Made by a program: the position numbers and the translations under genes. Shown piece by piece: positions 1 to 8,574 of a DNA stretch of 64,000 nt. The first letter of the stretch is position 1. Each line of letters begins with the position of its first letter. The stretch covers positions 186,001 to 250,000 of the forward strand of contig NZ_JAMGBA010000001.1 of assembly GCF_023516455.1 (NCBI RefSeq). Direction: 5' to 3'. Source of the stretch: Sphingomonas caseinilytica. Lineage in GTDB: Bacteria; Pseudomonadota; Alphaproteobacteria; Sphingomonadales; Sphingomonadaceae. The notes under the pieces were generated by a model. That model saw only the letters and a program-made list of their open reading frames with translations, did no database searches and had not been told where the DNA came from.

Positions 1-387
1 CAGCTGGACATCCGCAACGAACATGCGACGCTGTCGGCGATCCGGGGAATCATTCCGAACTCTCATGTGGAATTCATCTCCGGCTTTGGCGATACGCTTC
101 GCTTCGGCGACTATCTGTTCGTTCATGCCGGAATTCGTCCGGGAATCGATCTGGAGCTGCAGAGTCAGTCGGACCTGCGCTGGATCCGATCGCCTTTCCT
201 GGAAGATAAAAGCGATCATGGGATGATCGTCGTGCATGGCCACACGATCAGCAACGACGTCGAAGTGGAACATAATCGGATCGGCATCGATACTGGAGCC
301 TATCGAACCGGTCGCCTTTCCGCACTTGCAGTCGAGGGCGAGGATCGCTGGTTCCTCGACACCGCGGCTGCTGCCGATCAGGGTTAA
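1..387 (+). CDS. Metallophosphoesterase / Ser-Thr protein phosphatase family, C-terminal part (5' end outside window)
   Basis: The frame is open from base 1 and ends at TAA 385-387, so the first half of the gene, with the N-terminal metal motifs, lies upstream of the window. What remains shows the C-terminal half of a calcineurin-like phosphatase: an FVHAGIRPG segment, a WIR stretch, the metal-binding VVHGHT motif and an IDTGAY segment, an order typical of bacterial PPP-family phosphatases. It reads into the exopolysaccharide locus. Regulation of that locus by dephosphorylation would fit the tyrosine kinase downstream, but this is inference. Confidence 0.8.
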   Translation, partial: QLDIRNEHATLSAIRGIIPNSHVEFISGFGDTLRFGDYLFVHAGIRPGIDLELQSQSDLRWIRSPFLEDKSDHGMIVVHGHTISNDVEVEHNRIGIDTGAYRTGRLSALAVEGEDRWFLDTAAAADQG

Positions 388-410
388 TTTACGTGACGTT
401 AAATTAACCC
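381..410. other. 10-bp perfect inverted repeat at the phosphatase stop codon
   Basis: GGGTTAATTT (381-390) and AAATTAACCC (401-410) are perfect arms around a 10-base spacer. The left arm contains the TAA stop of the phosphatase, and ATTTTG follows. It could be a weak terminator or an AT-rich operator ahead of the polysaccharide genes. The spacer region also gives TTTA-N7-TTAA, one mismatch from the CtrA half-site pair TTAA-N7-TTAA, which may be chance. Confidence 0.5.
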
Positions 411-420
411 ATTTTGTCGA

Positions 421-448
421 TTGCACGAAAAGGCGCAGCGGGTATCTA
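421..448 (+). promoter_or_regulatory. Possible sigma70-type promoter of the polysaccharide operon
   Basis: TTGCAC (421-426) and TATCTA (443-448) are separated by 16 bases, about 50 bp upstream of the export lipoprotein gene. The match is reasonable but read by eye only. Confidence 0.3.
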
Positions 449-498
449 AGAGGTTGTCCGTAATCGTGAATCTCAACTTAGCGCAGTTTTAGTCGGCA

Positions 499-1197
499 GT
501 GTCCATGATCAAAAAATTCGTAATGCCGGCGCTTCTTCTTGCAGGATTGGCGCTTGCCAGTTGCGCGGACAGCCCTGGCGGCCCCATTCCCTATAATGTC
601 TCCAGTTTCGGAGTGCCGGACTCGCCGGCGCTGGTTCCACTGGAAGCGGGCTACAAGATCGCCCCGTTGGACACGTTGACGGTCAAGGTTTTCAAAATGC
701 CCGATCTGTCGGGAGATTATGATGTCGACCTCGCCGGCAACATCTCCATGCCTCTGGTGGGAGAGTTGCGGGCTTATGATTTGACGACGGCTGAGCTTGA
801 TGAATCGCTGACGCAGAAACTCGGCGCCAAATATCTCGAGAATCCCGATGTCAGCGTCGGCATCAAATCGTCGACGCGCCGAAGCGTGACGGTCGATGGT
901 GCGGTGAACCGGGCAGGATCCTATCCCGTCAGTGGTCCGACGACCCTGATGCAGGCCGTGGCCGCGGCCGGGGGCGCGCGGGAGGATGCCAATATCCGTC
1001 GCGTCGCGATCTTCCGGACGATCGGCGGGCAGCGCCAGGCCGCGGCATTCGATTTGCAGGGCATTCGGCGGGGCGAAGCCAATGATCCACCGGTCTACGC
1101 CGGCGACATCGTCATTATCGACGGATCGGCGATCAAGGCGGCCCAGAAGCAGATCCTACAGTCCTTTCCGCTACTATCGATTTTCTCTCCACTATGA
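499..1197 (+). CDS. Polysaccharide export outer-membrane lipoprotein (Wza/GumB type)
   Basis: The outer-membrane export channel protein of a capsule or exopolysaccharide system. The product is 232 aa: a hydrophobic signal with lipobox LASC (Cys22), a Poly_export domain (about 50-115, with the LDTLTVKVF segment), then an SLBB domain (about 125-210). It is shorter than E. coli Wza and closer in size to GumB/ExoF-type proteins. The start is GTG 499; an ATG two codons later (505) would also work. It lies 39 bp upstream of the chain-length/kinase gene, its usual partner. Confidence 0.88.
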   Translation: MSMIKKFVMPALLLAGLALASCADSPGGPIPYNVSSFGVPDSPALVPLEAGYKIAPLDTLTVKVFKMPDLSGDYDVDLAGNISMPLVGELRAYDLTTAELDESLTQKLGAKYLENPDVSVGIKSSTRRSVTVDGAVNRAGSYPVSGPTTLMQAVAAAGGAREDANIRRVAIFRTIGGQRQAAAFDLQGIRRGEANDPPVYAGDIVIIDGSAIKAAQKQILQSFPLLSIFSPL

Positions 1198-1236
1198 TGA
1201 CTGCTTCCAGGAAACCGTCGACCTTGGAGTCACTGG

Positions 1237-3438
1237 GTGAACAATAATCTTGCAGTTCCCGACGGCGATGCGTGGCTGATCGATCGTTATGATCCCAGCC
1301 GCGGGCTTCGTCCGGGGACCGCAACACAGCCGGAAAATCCCGGTCTCGATCTCGCGGCGCTGCTCCGCATCGTCAATAACTGGCGCTGGCTGATCCTGGG
1401 CTGTCTCGCGCTCGGCATTTTGGTCGCGATCATCGTCACGCTGCTGACGCCGCCGACCTATCGTTCCTGGGTTACCCTTGAGGTCAATCCGCCCACGGTG
1501 GAGATCATGGACGAGCAATCGCGGGATCGCTCGTCGACCGGGGCGAATAGCTGGGACTTTATCGCTACCCAGGTCGGGCTGCTTTCCAGTCGAAACATAG
1601 CGGAGCGAGCAGCTCAGGATCTCAATCTCCCCAACAACAAGGAATTCGTCGATAGCACGGCCAACGTTCCGACCCGGCTCAGGATGGCAACGTCAAAGGT
1701 TGCAAGCGGCCTCGACGTGGAAGTGCCGGAAGAAGGACAGTTGATCCGGTTTAGCTATGTCGCCGAGTCCCCGCAGCTTTCGGCCACCATTGCGAACCAG
1801 ATTGCCGAAAGCTTTATCAATTCGAACCTGCAGCGCCGCTTCGAAGCGTCCGCCTATGCCCGGAACTTCCTGGAAAAGCAGATCGCCAAGACCCGAACGG
1901 ATCTTGAGCGTTCGGAGCGCCAGCTTGTTGCCTACGCGCAGGCCCAGGGGATCATTGTCACTGGAAGCGGCGAGGCGGGATCCTCACCGAGCGACGCCAA
2001 CTCCATTCAGGGCGAATCCCTGATCGCGCTGAACCGGGCATTGGCTGAGGCGACGGCCAGGAGGGTTGCGGCCGAAGGTGCCTATCGATCGGGCGTGTCG
2101 GTGGGTCCGACAGCTGACGTCACCGCAAGCACCCAGGCGCTTCGGCAGTCCCGGTCCTCTCTGGAGGCGGAATATCAGGACAAGCGAACGCTCATGAAGC
2201 CGGAGCATCCGGATATGTTGAGCCTGCGTTCGCGGATCGACGAGCTGGATCGCCAGATCGCTCGCGAATCTTCCCAGGCATCGTCTGGCCGCAACAATTC
2301 GCTGCTCGCCGAATATCGCGGAGCGCTCGCTGCCGAACGCGCGCTGCAGTCGCGGGTCGGAGGGCTGAAAAGCTCCGTCCTGAACCTGCGCGGACGAAGC
2401 ATCCAGTACACGATCCTGCAGCGTGAAGTGGATACCAACCGAAGCCTCTATGAGGCGCTGCTGCAGCGCTACAAGGAAGTGGGCGTTGCGGGCGGGATCG
2501 GGACCTCGCCGATTTCAATCGTCGACCGGGCGGAAGTTCCGACCGGTCCTTACAAGCCCAATCTGCTGCTCAATCTCCTGATCGGATTCGGGCTGGGACT
2601 GGCTGCCGGGCTGGCCACCGCGATAGCGCTCGAATTCCTGTACGACACGATCAAGACGCGTGACGATGTTCGCAACAAGCTGGGTCTTGGCTGCCTGGGC
2701 GCAATTCCCAAGGCGACCGGACAAGACTCGTTTGTCGAAGCACTGCGGGACCCCAGTTCGCTCGTTTCCGAGGCCTATTCAGCGGTGGTGACTTCGCTGC
2801 GCTTCAGCACGGAAGAAGGGCTCCCGAAGACGCTGGTCGTCACAAGCACCCGGTCGGGAGAGGGGAAGTCCTCGACGGCACTGGCAGTTGCCCAGAATTT
2901 CGCGCGCCGCGGAGCGTCAGTGCTTTTGATCGACGGCGACCTTCGCAAGCCGGCCTTCAAGGCGGCTTCGGACAAGGTCGGCCTTACCCGCCTTCTGACG
3001 AGCGATGACGAGGCGGCGCGCAATCATATCCTTCCGACCCAGTTCGACGATCTTTGGCTGATGCCCAGCGGTCCATTGCCTCCCAATCCCGCCGACCTGC
3101 TTTCCACCGGGCGGTTCCAGGAAATATTGGGAGAGGCCGCCGCGCAGTTCGACATCGTCATTGTCGATGCTCCGCCGGTCATCGGCCTGGCCGATTCATT
3201 GCTGCTGTCTTCCGTCGCCGCCCATGTCCTGTTCGTCATCGAAAGCGGGAAAACCCGAACGAAGGCCGCGGTTGAAGCCTTGCGAATGCTCGGTGGCACG
3301 GGGACTCACCTCCTCGGCGCCGCCTTGACCAAGTCGAAGGAAGACATGGGCGGATATGGCTACAAGGCCTATGGCTATGGCTCGCTCGACCGCAAGCGGA
3401 CGGAAATCCGGATGATCCCGCACGAGGCGGAGCACTGA
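1237..3438 (+). CDS. Polysaccharide chain-length determinant fused to BY-type tyrosine autokinase (Wzc-like)
   Basis: Inner-membrane co-polymerase and tyrosine kinase that controls chain length and export through the outer-membrane lipoprotein. The 733-aa product has a Wzz domain with a first membrane segment at about 51-71, a long periplasmic coiled region, a proline-containing second membrane segment at about 430-460 (PTGPYKPN), and a cytoplasmic kinase with Walker A SGEGKSS (540-546), Walker A' IDGD (565-568), Walker B IVIVDAPP (around 644) and a C-terminal tyrosine cluster (Tyr707, 709, 712, 714) for autophosphorylation. GTG start at 1237. The fused layout is the proteobacterial one. Confidence 0.92.
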   Translation: MNNNLAVPDGDAWLIDRYDPSRGLRPGTATQPENPGLDLAALLRIVNNWRWLILGCLALGILVAIIVTLLTPPTYRSWVTLEVNPPTVEIMDEQSRDRSSTGANSWDFIATQVGLLSSRNIAERAAQDLNLPNNKEFVDSTANVPTRLRMATSKVASGLDVEVPEEGQLIRFSYVAESPQLSATIANQIAESFINSNLQRRFEASAYARNFLEKQIAKTRTDLERSERQLVAYAQAQGIIVTGSGEAGSSPSDANSIQGESLIALNRALAEATARRVAAEGAYRSGVSVGPTADVTASTQALRQSRSSLEAEYQDKRTLMKPEHPDMLSLRSRIDELDRQIARESSQASSGRNNSLLAEYRGALAAERALQSRVGGLKSSVLNLRGRSIQYTILQREVDTNRSLYEALLQRYKEVGVAGGIGTSPISIVDRAEVPTGPYKPNLLLNLLIGFGLGLAAGLATAIALEFLYDTIKTRDDVRNKLGLGCLGAIPKATGQDSFVEALRDPSSLVSEAYSAVVTSLRFSTEEGLPKTLVVTSTRSGEGKSSTALAVAQNFARRGASVLLIDGDLRKPAFKAASDKVGLTRLLTSDDEAARNHILPTQFDDLWLMPSGPLPPNPADLLSTGRFQEILGEAAAQFDIVIVDAPPVIGLADSLLLSSVAAHVLFVIESGKTRTKAAVEALRMLGGTGTHLLGAALTKSKEDMGGYGYKAYGYGSLDRKRTEIRMIPHEAEH

Positions 3439-3455
3439 GGCGCACTCGGCCCTTC

Positions 3456-4631
3456 ATGGCTTGGGGTCGCACGGCACTGGCGCTGGCCGTTGCGCTCTCC
3501 CTTGCGATCCTGATCGTCCTGGTTGCTCTGAGCCAATCGTACTCAGGCGGAAATGCCGCGAAATTGTCGAGGTTTTGGCCAGGCCATCCGGATGCCGTCT
3601 TGCAATCGGGCCTTGCGGAAATCGGTGCCAAGGCCGCAGCGGCAGAACCAATCGATCCGGCGCTGATCGATCACCTGCTGGACGCATCGGCGAAAGCGCC
3701 GCTCGCGCCGGAGCCTTTCCTGGTCCGCGGCGTCGAAGCCCAGTTGGCCGGGGATGAACAGCTCGCGCTGCGCGCCTTTATTGCCGCCCGCGAACGAAGT
3801 CCTCGAACGATCGCCGCTCGTTACTTCCTGGCGGATCATTATTTGAAGGCCGGGCAGACGGGGCAGGGGCTCGCCGAGATTTCCACCCTTGCCCGCCTGG
3901 TGCCGCAGAGCATCCCCGACATGGCTCCCTTTCTCGCTGCCTTCGCGCGTTCGCCGGGCGCTGCGCCGCAGGTCAGGCAAGTGCTTCGCACACATCCGCA
4001 GCTTGAACCTGTGTTGCTCGACGCGCTGTCGACCGATCCTGAAAACGTCGACCTGATCCTTGGGCTGTGGAACGGCCAAGGCGGCGAGCAGGATGCAATT
4101 TGGCAAAGGCGCCTGTTGAACCATCTCGTCGATGCCGGACGGTTCCAAATGGCGCGTGAGACCTGGGCTCGTTTTGCCGGCGTGGTTGCCGAGCCGAGCC
4201 GCCTCTTTGATCCCGAGTTTGGCAAGCCGGCGCCCCCCCCGTTCGGATGGAGCCTGGCGTCCGGTCCGGCGGGTGTCGCGGAATCGGAAGGGGACGGCCG
4301 GCTTCACGCATTGTTCTACGGGCGTGACGACGCGGTGCTTGCGACGCAGCTCCTGGTGCTGGAGCCCGGGCGCTACAGGCTTTCGATGAAGGCCGAGGCG
4401 ACGGCCCCGTCATCAAGCTCCCTAGAATGGACCGTGAAATGCCTCCCCTCGTTGGATCCGGTAGCGGTCATCCCGCTGATCCGCTCCGGCTCGATTTCGC
4501 AATCATTTTCGGTGCCGACTACCGGTTGCCCGGCGCAGCGATTGGAATTGAACGGGACTGCTCAGCAAATGCCGCAACAGGCTGACGTCACGATCAGCCA
4601 ATTCAACCTCCAGCCGGAGGTCGCCCGGTGA
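3456..4631 (+). CDS. Membrane-anchored TPR-like protein of the polysaccharide locus, function unknown
   Basis: 391 aa. An N-terminal membrane anchor (about 5-29) is followed by an alpha-helical region with degenerate tetratricopeptide-like repeats (about 60-240) and a C-terminal beta-rich part (about 255-385) with two Cys that may form a disulfide. No catalytic motif is visible. It starts 17 bp after the kinase gene, and its stop overlaps the next start (GTGA, 4628-4631), so it is probably translated together with the polymerase. A periplasmic scaffold in polymer assembly is a guess from position. Confidence 0.6.
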   Translation: MAWGRTALALAVALSLAILIVLVALSQSYSGGNAAKLSRFWPGHPDAVLQSGLAEIGAKAAAAEPIDPALIDHLLDASAKAPLAPEPFLVRGVEAQLAGDEQLALRAFIAARERSPRTIAARYFLADHYLKAGQTGQGLAEISTLARLVPQSIPDMAPFLAAFARSPGAAPQVRQVLRTHPQLEPVLLDALSTDPENVDLILGLWNGQGGEQDAIWQRRLLNHLVDAGRFQMARETWARFAGVVAEPSRLFDPEFGKPAPPPFGWSLASGPAGVAESEGDGRLHALFYGRDDAVLATQLLVLEPGRYRLSMKAEATAPSSSSLEWTVKCLPSLDPVAVIPLIRSGSISQSFSVPTTGCPAQRLELNGTAQQMPQQADVTISQFNLQPEVAR

Positions 4632-5995
4632 TCGAACGGATAAGGCCCGCGGTTGCGCCCGCATATCTGTTCCTTTGCCTGCTGTTGGGAGGCAGTCCGC
4701 AGGGAGTATTGGGCAATGTCCTGCTCCAGCTGCTCGCCGTGGCGATCATCCTGTGGGCGCTGGTCGAATGGCGTGTCGATAGCCTGACCCGACCCGTGCG
4801 GCAGTTACTGATGATCGTGGCGGCCGCGATCTTGATCCTTGTGGCGCAGCTGTTGCCGCTGCCGGCCAGCGTCTGGAGCGCGCTACCCGGCCGCGACTTC
4901 GTCGTGGACGGGTTCAACCTGCTCGGCATTCCGCTGCCGGCAATGCCGGTATCGCTGGCTCCCTACGACAGCATTGCAATGCTGCCCGCCTTGCTTCCGC
5001 CGCTTGGAATGCTTGCCGCCATGATCGGCCTACGCGGATATTCGGCCCTGTCACTCGCCGTGGCTTTGATCGGGGGTGCGATGGCCGGCGTCCTGCTCGG
5101 AATCCTGCAGGTCAGCAGCCCCATGCCGATGGAATCCCCGTGGTATCTCTATCGGATCAGCAATTTCGGAGTTGCAACGGGCTTCTTCGCCAACAGCAAC
5201 CACATGGCCAGCCTTTTGCTCGTCACAATTCCGTTCGTTGCATCGCTGGGCGCTACCATTCGCCATCGGTCGTCGGACGCGCGGTCGCGTGCCGTGGGCA
5301 CCGCGGTTGTGTCGGGCGGATTGATCCTCGCGATCCTGGGCCTGGCACTCAATCGGTCGCTTGCCGGATACGGCCTTGGCGTTCCGGTCGTGCTGGCCAG
5401 CCTGATGATACTCTTCGGTTTGTCGGCCAAGTGGGTTCGCGGTTCGATCGCGGCGATCGGAATAACCGGGGCGGCGGCGATGGCGATACTTTGGGCTAGC
5501 CCCGTTGGATCGCAAATGGACAAGCTTGGCGTCAGCACGTCGATTGCGTCGCGACATGAGATTGTTTCGAACAGCACTGAACTGGCGCTTCAATTTGCGC
5601 CGTTCGGGTCCGGCATCGGGACCTTCCCGAAGCTCTACGTATTGACGGAAGATGCCGACAGGATCGACCGCTACTACGTCAATCATGCGCACAACGACTA
5701 TCTTGAGCTAGCCGTCGAAACGGGCCTGCCGGGCGTCCTGCTGATCATCCTGTTCATGCTGTGGTGGGGAAGGTCAGTCGTGCAAATGCTGCGTTCTCCG
5801 GCCGCTGACCAGTTCGCGATGGCGGGAGCGATCGCGTCCGCGGCGATCCTCCTTCACAGCCTGGTCGATTATCCGCTGCGAACAGCCGCCATTAGCGCGG
5901 TCTTTGCCATGTCGATCGTGCTGGTCATTCAGTCCCGGCGGACGGCGCAAAAGGATACCGACCTTTGGCCCACCCGCCACATCGTCATCGACTGA
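4628..5995 (+). CDS. O-antigen ligase / Wzy-type polymerase family membrane protein
   Basis: 455 aa with about ten to twelve hydrophobic segments and the large periplasmic loop typical of the Wzy_C/WaaL family. The loop carries a conserved-looking NHAHNDYLE stretch near residue 355, the usual signature of these polymerases/ligases. GTG start in a 4-bp overlap with the preceding gene. It would polymerise the undecaprenyl-linked repeat units or transfer the chain to its acceptor; sequence alone does not separate the two. Confidence 0.85.
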   Translation: MIERIRPAVAPAYLFLCLLLGGSPQGVLGNVLLQLLAVAIILWALVEWRVDSLTRPVRQLLMIVAAAILILVAQLLPLPASVWSALPGRDFVVDGFNLLGIPLPAMPVSLAPYDSIAMLPALLPPLGMLAAMIGLRGYSALSLAVALIGGAMAGVLLGILQVSSPMPMESPWYLYRISNFGVATGFFANSNHMASLLLVTIPFVASLGATIRHRSSDARSRAVGTAVVSGGLILAILGLALNRSLAGYGLGVPVVLASLMILFGLSAKWVRGSIAAIGITGAAAMAILWASPVGSQMDKLGVSTSIASRHEIVSNSTELALQFAPFGSGIGTFPKLYVLTEDADRIDRYYVNHAHNDYLELAVETGLPGVLLIILFMLWWGRSVVQMLRSPAADQFAMAGAIASAAILLHSLVDYPLRTAAISAVFAMSIVLVIQSRRTAQKDTDLWPTRHIVID

Positions 5996-6111
5996 GCCAT
6001 GGACCGGATCACCTGCACAGCAGCCGTGACCGCCGAACTGGCTTGCTGGACGGTGCGCGATTGCCGACTTAGAACGGCCGCGCGGACCTGTTGCGCGAAG
6101 GATAGCATCGC

Positions 6112-7152
6112 TTGCTCGTCTATTGGCTGATGCTTGGATATTTCGCCGCGGGATCATTCTTCTACCGTCCTTCGCCGAACCAAAGAACCGGGTCGCTTCC
6201 GCTCTACTTCGGGACGGTCCTGGTCGCCCTCGCGATCGGCCTTCGATACAAGGTCGGCGCGGACTGGGAGGCGTACAGGTTCCTCTTTTCCTATGCGGGC
6301 TATGCCCCGCTGCATCGAGTTCTGAACATCGGTGATCCGGGCTATCAGCTGGTGAACTGGTCCGTTCAGCGTGCCGGTTTCGAACTTTGGCTGGTCAACC
6401 TCATCTGCGGCGCCATTTTCTCGATTGGCCTGTACCGATTTGCGCGCGCTCAACCGGATCCCTGGCTGACCTTCGTCGTCGCCGTCCCTTATCTCGTGGT
6501 AGTCGTGGCGATGGGCTACACGCGACAGGCAGCTGCCATCGGCATATTGATGGCCGGCCTGGCTTCGCTGCAACGTGGCTCGTCGGTCCTTCGCTTCACC
6601 ATCTATATCGCGGTGGCCGCCCTGTTTCACAAAACCGTCGTAGCGATCTTGCCGCTCGTGGTCTTCGCCAGCCAACGCAGCCGGCTTCTCAACCTGCTGG
6701 CCGGGATCGCCGGTACGATCCTCCTGTACGACATTTTCCTATCGTCTTCGGTCGAAGGCTTCGTTCGCAATTACATCGATGCGGAATATAATTCCCAGGG
6801 AGCATTGATCAGGGTCGTCATGAACCTGGTGCCCGCGGTCGCCCTCCTGATGTTCCGCCGCCGCCTGTCGTTCAGTCCGGTTGAGGGAAGGATGTGGACC
6901 TATTTCGCCTGGGCCGCGGCGGTGATGCCCTTGGCACTGGCGATCCTGCCTTCGACAACGGTGATCGACAGGCTGTCGCTCTATCTGATCCCCCTGCAAC
7001 TCGCCGTGCTGCCGCGACTTGCCCAATTGTTGAAGCAGCCCGGGCGGATGCTGGTGATTTGCTACGCAGTGTCAGTGATGTTCGTCTGGCTGAACTATGC
7101 CGCCCATGCGAAATATTGGGTACCGTATCGGATCCAGCCCGACTTGTTCTAG
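6112..7152 (+). CDS. EpsG-family polysaccharide polymerase-like membrane protein
   Basis: 346 aa, strongly hydrophobic with about nine membrane segments. The N-terminal LRYKVGADWEAYRFLF segment is characteristic of the EpsG family (K-x-G-x-DW-x-x-Y). TTG start at 6112 with Shine-Dalgarno GAAGGA at 6097-6102 and a 9-base spacer. It is separated from the O-antigen ligase gene by 116 bp without a convincing gene, and meets the UbiA-family gene tail to tail with a 4-bp overlap. It is the second polymerase-like protein in the locus. Confidence 0.8.
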   Translation: MLVYWLMLGYFAAGSFFYRPSPNQRTGSLPLYFGTVLVALAIGLRYKVGADWEAYRFLFSYAGYAPLHRVLNIGDPGYQLVNWSVQRAGFELWLVNLICGAIFSIGLYRFARAQPDPWLTFVVAVPYLVVVVAMGYTRQAAAIGILMAGLASLQRGSSVLRFTIYIAVAALFHKTVVAILPLVVFASQRSRLLNLLAGIAGTILLYDIFLSSSVEGFVRNYIDAEYNSQGALIRVVMNLVPAVALLMFRRRLSFSPVEGRMWTYFAWAAAVMPLALAILPSTTVIDRLSLYLIPLQLAVLPRLAQLLKQPGRMLVICYAVSVMFVWLNYAAHAKYWVPYRIQPDLF

Positions 7153-7928
7153 CGCGGGGCCTGCGGCAGCCGAGCCATCGCCCACCAGATTCCATAGATG
7201 ACAAGATAATATGCCGTCAGCTCGACCAATGCCGTCGTTCGGAGCAGGTAAGCTGAAAAGAGCAGCAAGGGCGCCAGTGAAAGGATGAGGAAGAAGCCGA
7301 ACTGCGGCTCCCTCCGCTCAGGCAGGTTCAATATGTCCTTACTGTCCAGATAGCCCAGGAATCGTGGGAAGCTGTATAACAGCAACGCTGTCAGGATCGC
7401 CGCTGGCAGCGAGGCGGCGGGCAAGGCAGCCAAGACTGGCAGTAGAAACCGAAGGGTTGCAAGTTCGTAGAAGGACGCCAGGCGCAGCCCGTTCGACTGG
7501 AATATATTGTGCTGGGCGATGGCCAGGCACAGCGCTGCGTAGCCGGCCAGCCAGAGCGGATTGTCGATCCATCCGGTCAACACGCCGACGACCGCCCAGA
7601 CGGCAAGACGAATTGCAACGAATGCCAGCGCGAATGATGGCGTAATTGGAAAATTCAATCGCTGACGGCCTTGCGGTGATCGGGGTGCGTCCCAGGCATC
7701 GTTGACGAGGTATCCGATCTCGTAAATCGAGATATAGGCGAGATAGCCCGCAGCGAAGGCGAGCGCCGAACCGGCTACACTGAGGTCGGTTAGCCTCCAC
7801 AGCAGCCAAATCGCGGGCAGCCATGATGTCGCGACGAGATAGGTCATTTCGCGCGACGTCCAGGCACGGGAAGTAGCGAAGTAGGCAAAGGGGAACAGGC
7901 AGATCGCCCTAGAGGCTGATATATTCAC
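7149..7928 (-). CDS. UbiA-family prenyltransferase-like membrane protein
   Basis: 259 aa from the chosen GTG 7928, preceded by a GGGGGA ribosome site; a longer frame upstream would overlap the HAD gene by 86 bp. Around eight membrane segments. The cytoplasmic motif NDAWDAPRS matches the first Asp-rich motif of UbiA prenyltransferases (NDxxD), and YLDSKDI resembles the second. Its N-terminus overlaps the 3' end of the HAD gene by 20 bp, so the pair is translationally coupled. The pairing suggests transfer of a phosphosugar to polyprenyl phosphate followed by dephosphorylation, as in the mycobacterial decaprenyl-phosphoribose route, rather than quinone synthesis. This is inference. Confidence 0.72.
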   Translation of the reverse strand: MNISASRAICLFPFAYFATSRAWTSREMTYLVATSWLPAIWLLWRLTDLSVAGSALAFAAGYLAYISIYEIGYLVNDAWDAPRSPQGRQRLNFPITPSFALAFVAIRLAVWAVVGVLTGWIDNPLWLAGYAALCLAIAQHNIFQSNGLRLASFYELATLRFLLPVLAALPAASLPAAILTALLLYSFPRFLGYLDSKDILNLPERREPQFGFFLILSLAPLLLFSAYLLRTTALVELTAYYLVIYGIWWAMARLPQAPR

Positions 7929-8574
7929 AATTATCCCCCGCCCATCGGTCCTGCCGTCTGCCGCGCGGCAGTACGATTGTCGCTCGGCCCACACTTGCTA
8001 CCAGATTCTTGTCGGATCGGTTGTCGGTATAGACCCAGGTTTCGATACCCGGTCCCGCAAGGCCGCGCAGTTGATCCGCTTTTCTACCGGTAAGGTCGGC
8101 GGCCAAGCGCCCCGTGCACAGGTCGTCGTCGAATTCCAGGACGGATGCCCGATATTCGGTGTCCAGGACGGCTGCGATCTGGCTGACGACCAGATCGATG
8201 CTGCTCGACATCAATATGACCCGATCCCCAGCCTCTTGATGCGCTTTCAGCCTGTCGTGAATTGGCTGGTTGGCGGATGCCGGAAGGATGTCGCGCACAT
8301 ATTGAAATGCTGCATCCGTCAATCGGCTCCGGGGTTCGCCGTCCAATGCGGCAATGATCCGCTGTCGTGCGACATCCCAACCGAGCAAATGATGCGCCGC
8401 CGCGCCCGCGTAAAAGAATGGCGACCCTCGATCGAGCCAGCGCGAAAGGGCTTTTGCGAGCGCACCGCTCGCATGGCGGGACTGATAGTAGCGAATGAAT
8501 CCAATGGTCGTATTGGCGTCGTAGAGGGTGTCACAGACGTCGAATATCACCAGGCGGGAGGCGCTGTCGCTCAT
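7909..8574 (-). CDS. HAD-superfamily phosphatase (subfamily IB-like)
   Basis: 221 aa. Motif I FDVCDTLYD holds the nucleophile and acid/base Asp pair (Asp12 and Asp14, DxDT-like with Cys between). Motif II MSSSID and a late motif TDNRSDK follow in the right order, and the helical cap after motif I is that of IB-type HADs such as SerB. It overlaps the GT4 gene upstream by 4 bp (ATGA) and the UbiA-like gene downstream by 20 bp. It probably acts on the product of the UbiA-like enzyme or on a sugar phosphate. Confidence 0.8.
   Translation of the reverse strand: MSDSASRLVIFDVCDTLYDANTTIGFIRYYQSRHASGALAKALSRWLDRGSPFFYAGAAAHHLLGWDVARQRIIAALDGEPRSRLTDAAFQYVRDILPASANQPIHDRLKAHQEAGDRVILMSSSIDLVVSQIAAVLDTEYRASVLEFDDDLCTGRLAADLTGRKADQLRGLAGPGIETWVYTDNRSDKNLVASVGRATIVLPRGRRQDRWAGDNCEYISL

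Noticed and set aside
5999-6130. A 43-codon Cys-rich frame between the O-antigen ligase and EpsG genes
   Set aside because: It has no ribosome site and overlaps the EpsG start; the Cys count fits random GC-rich sequence.
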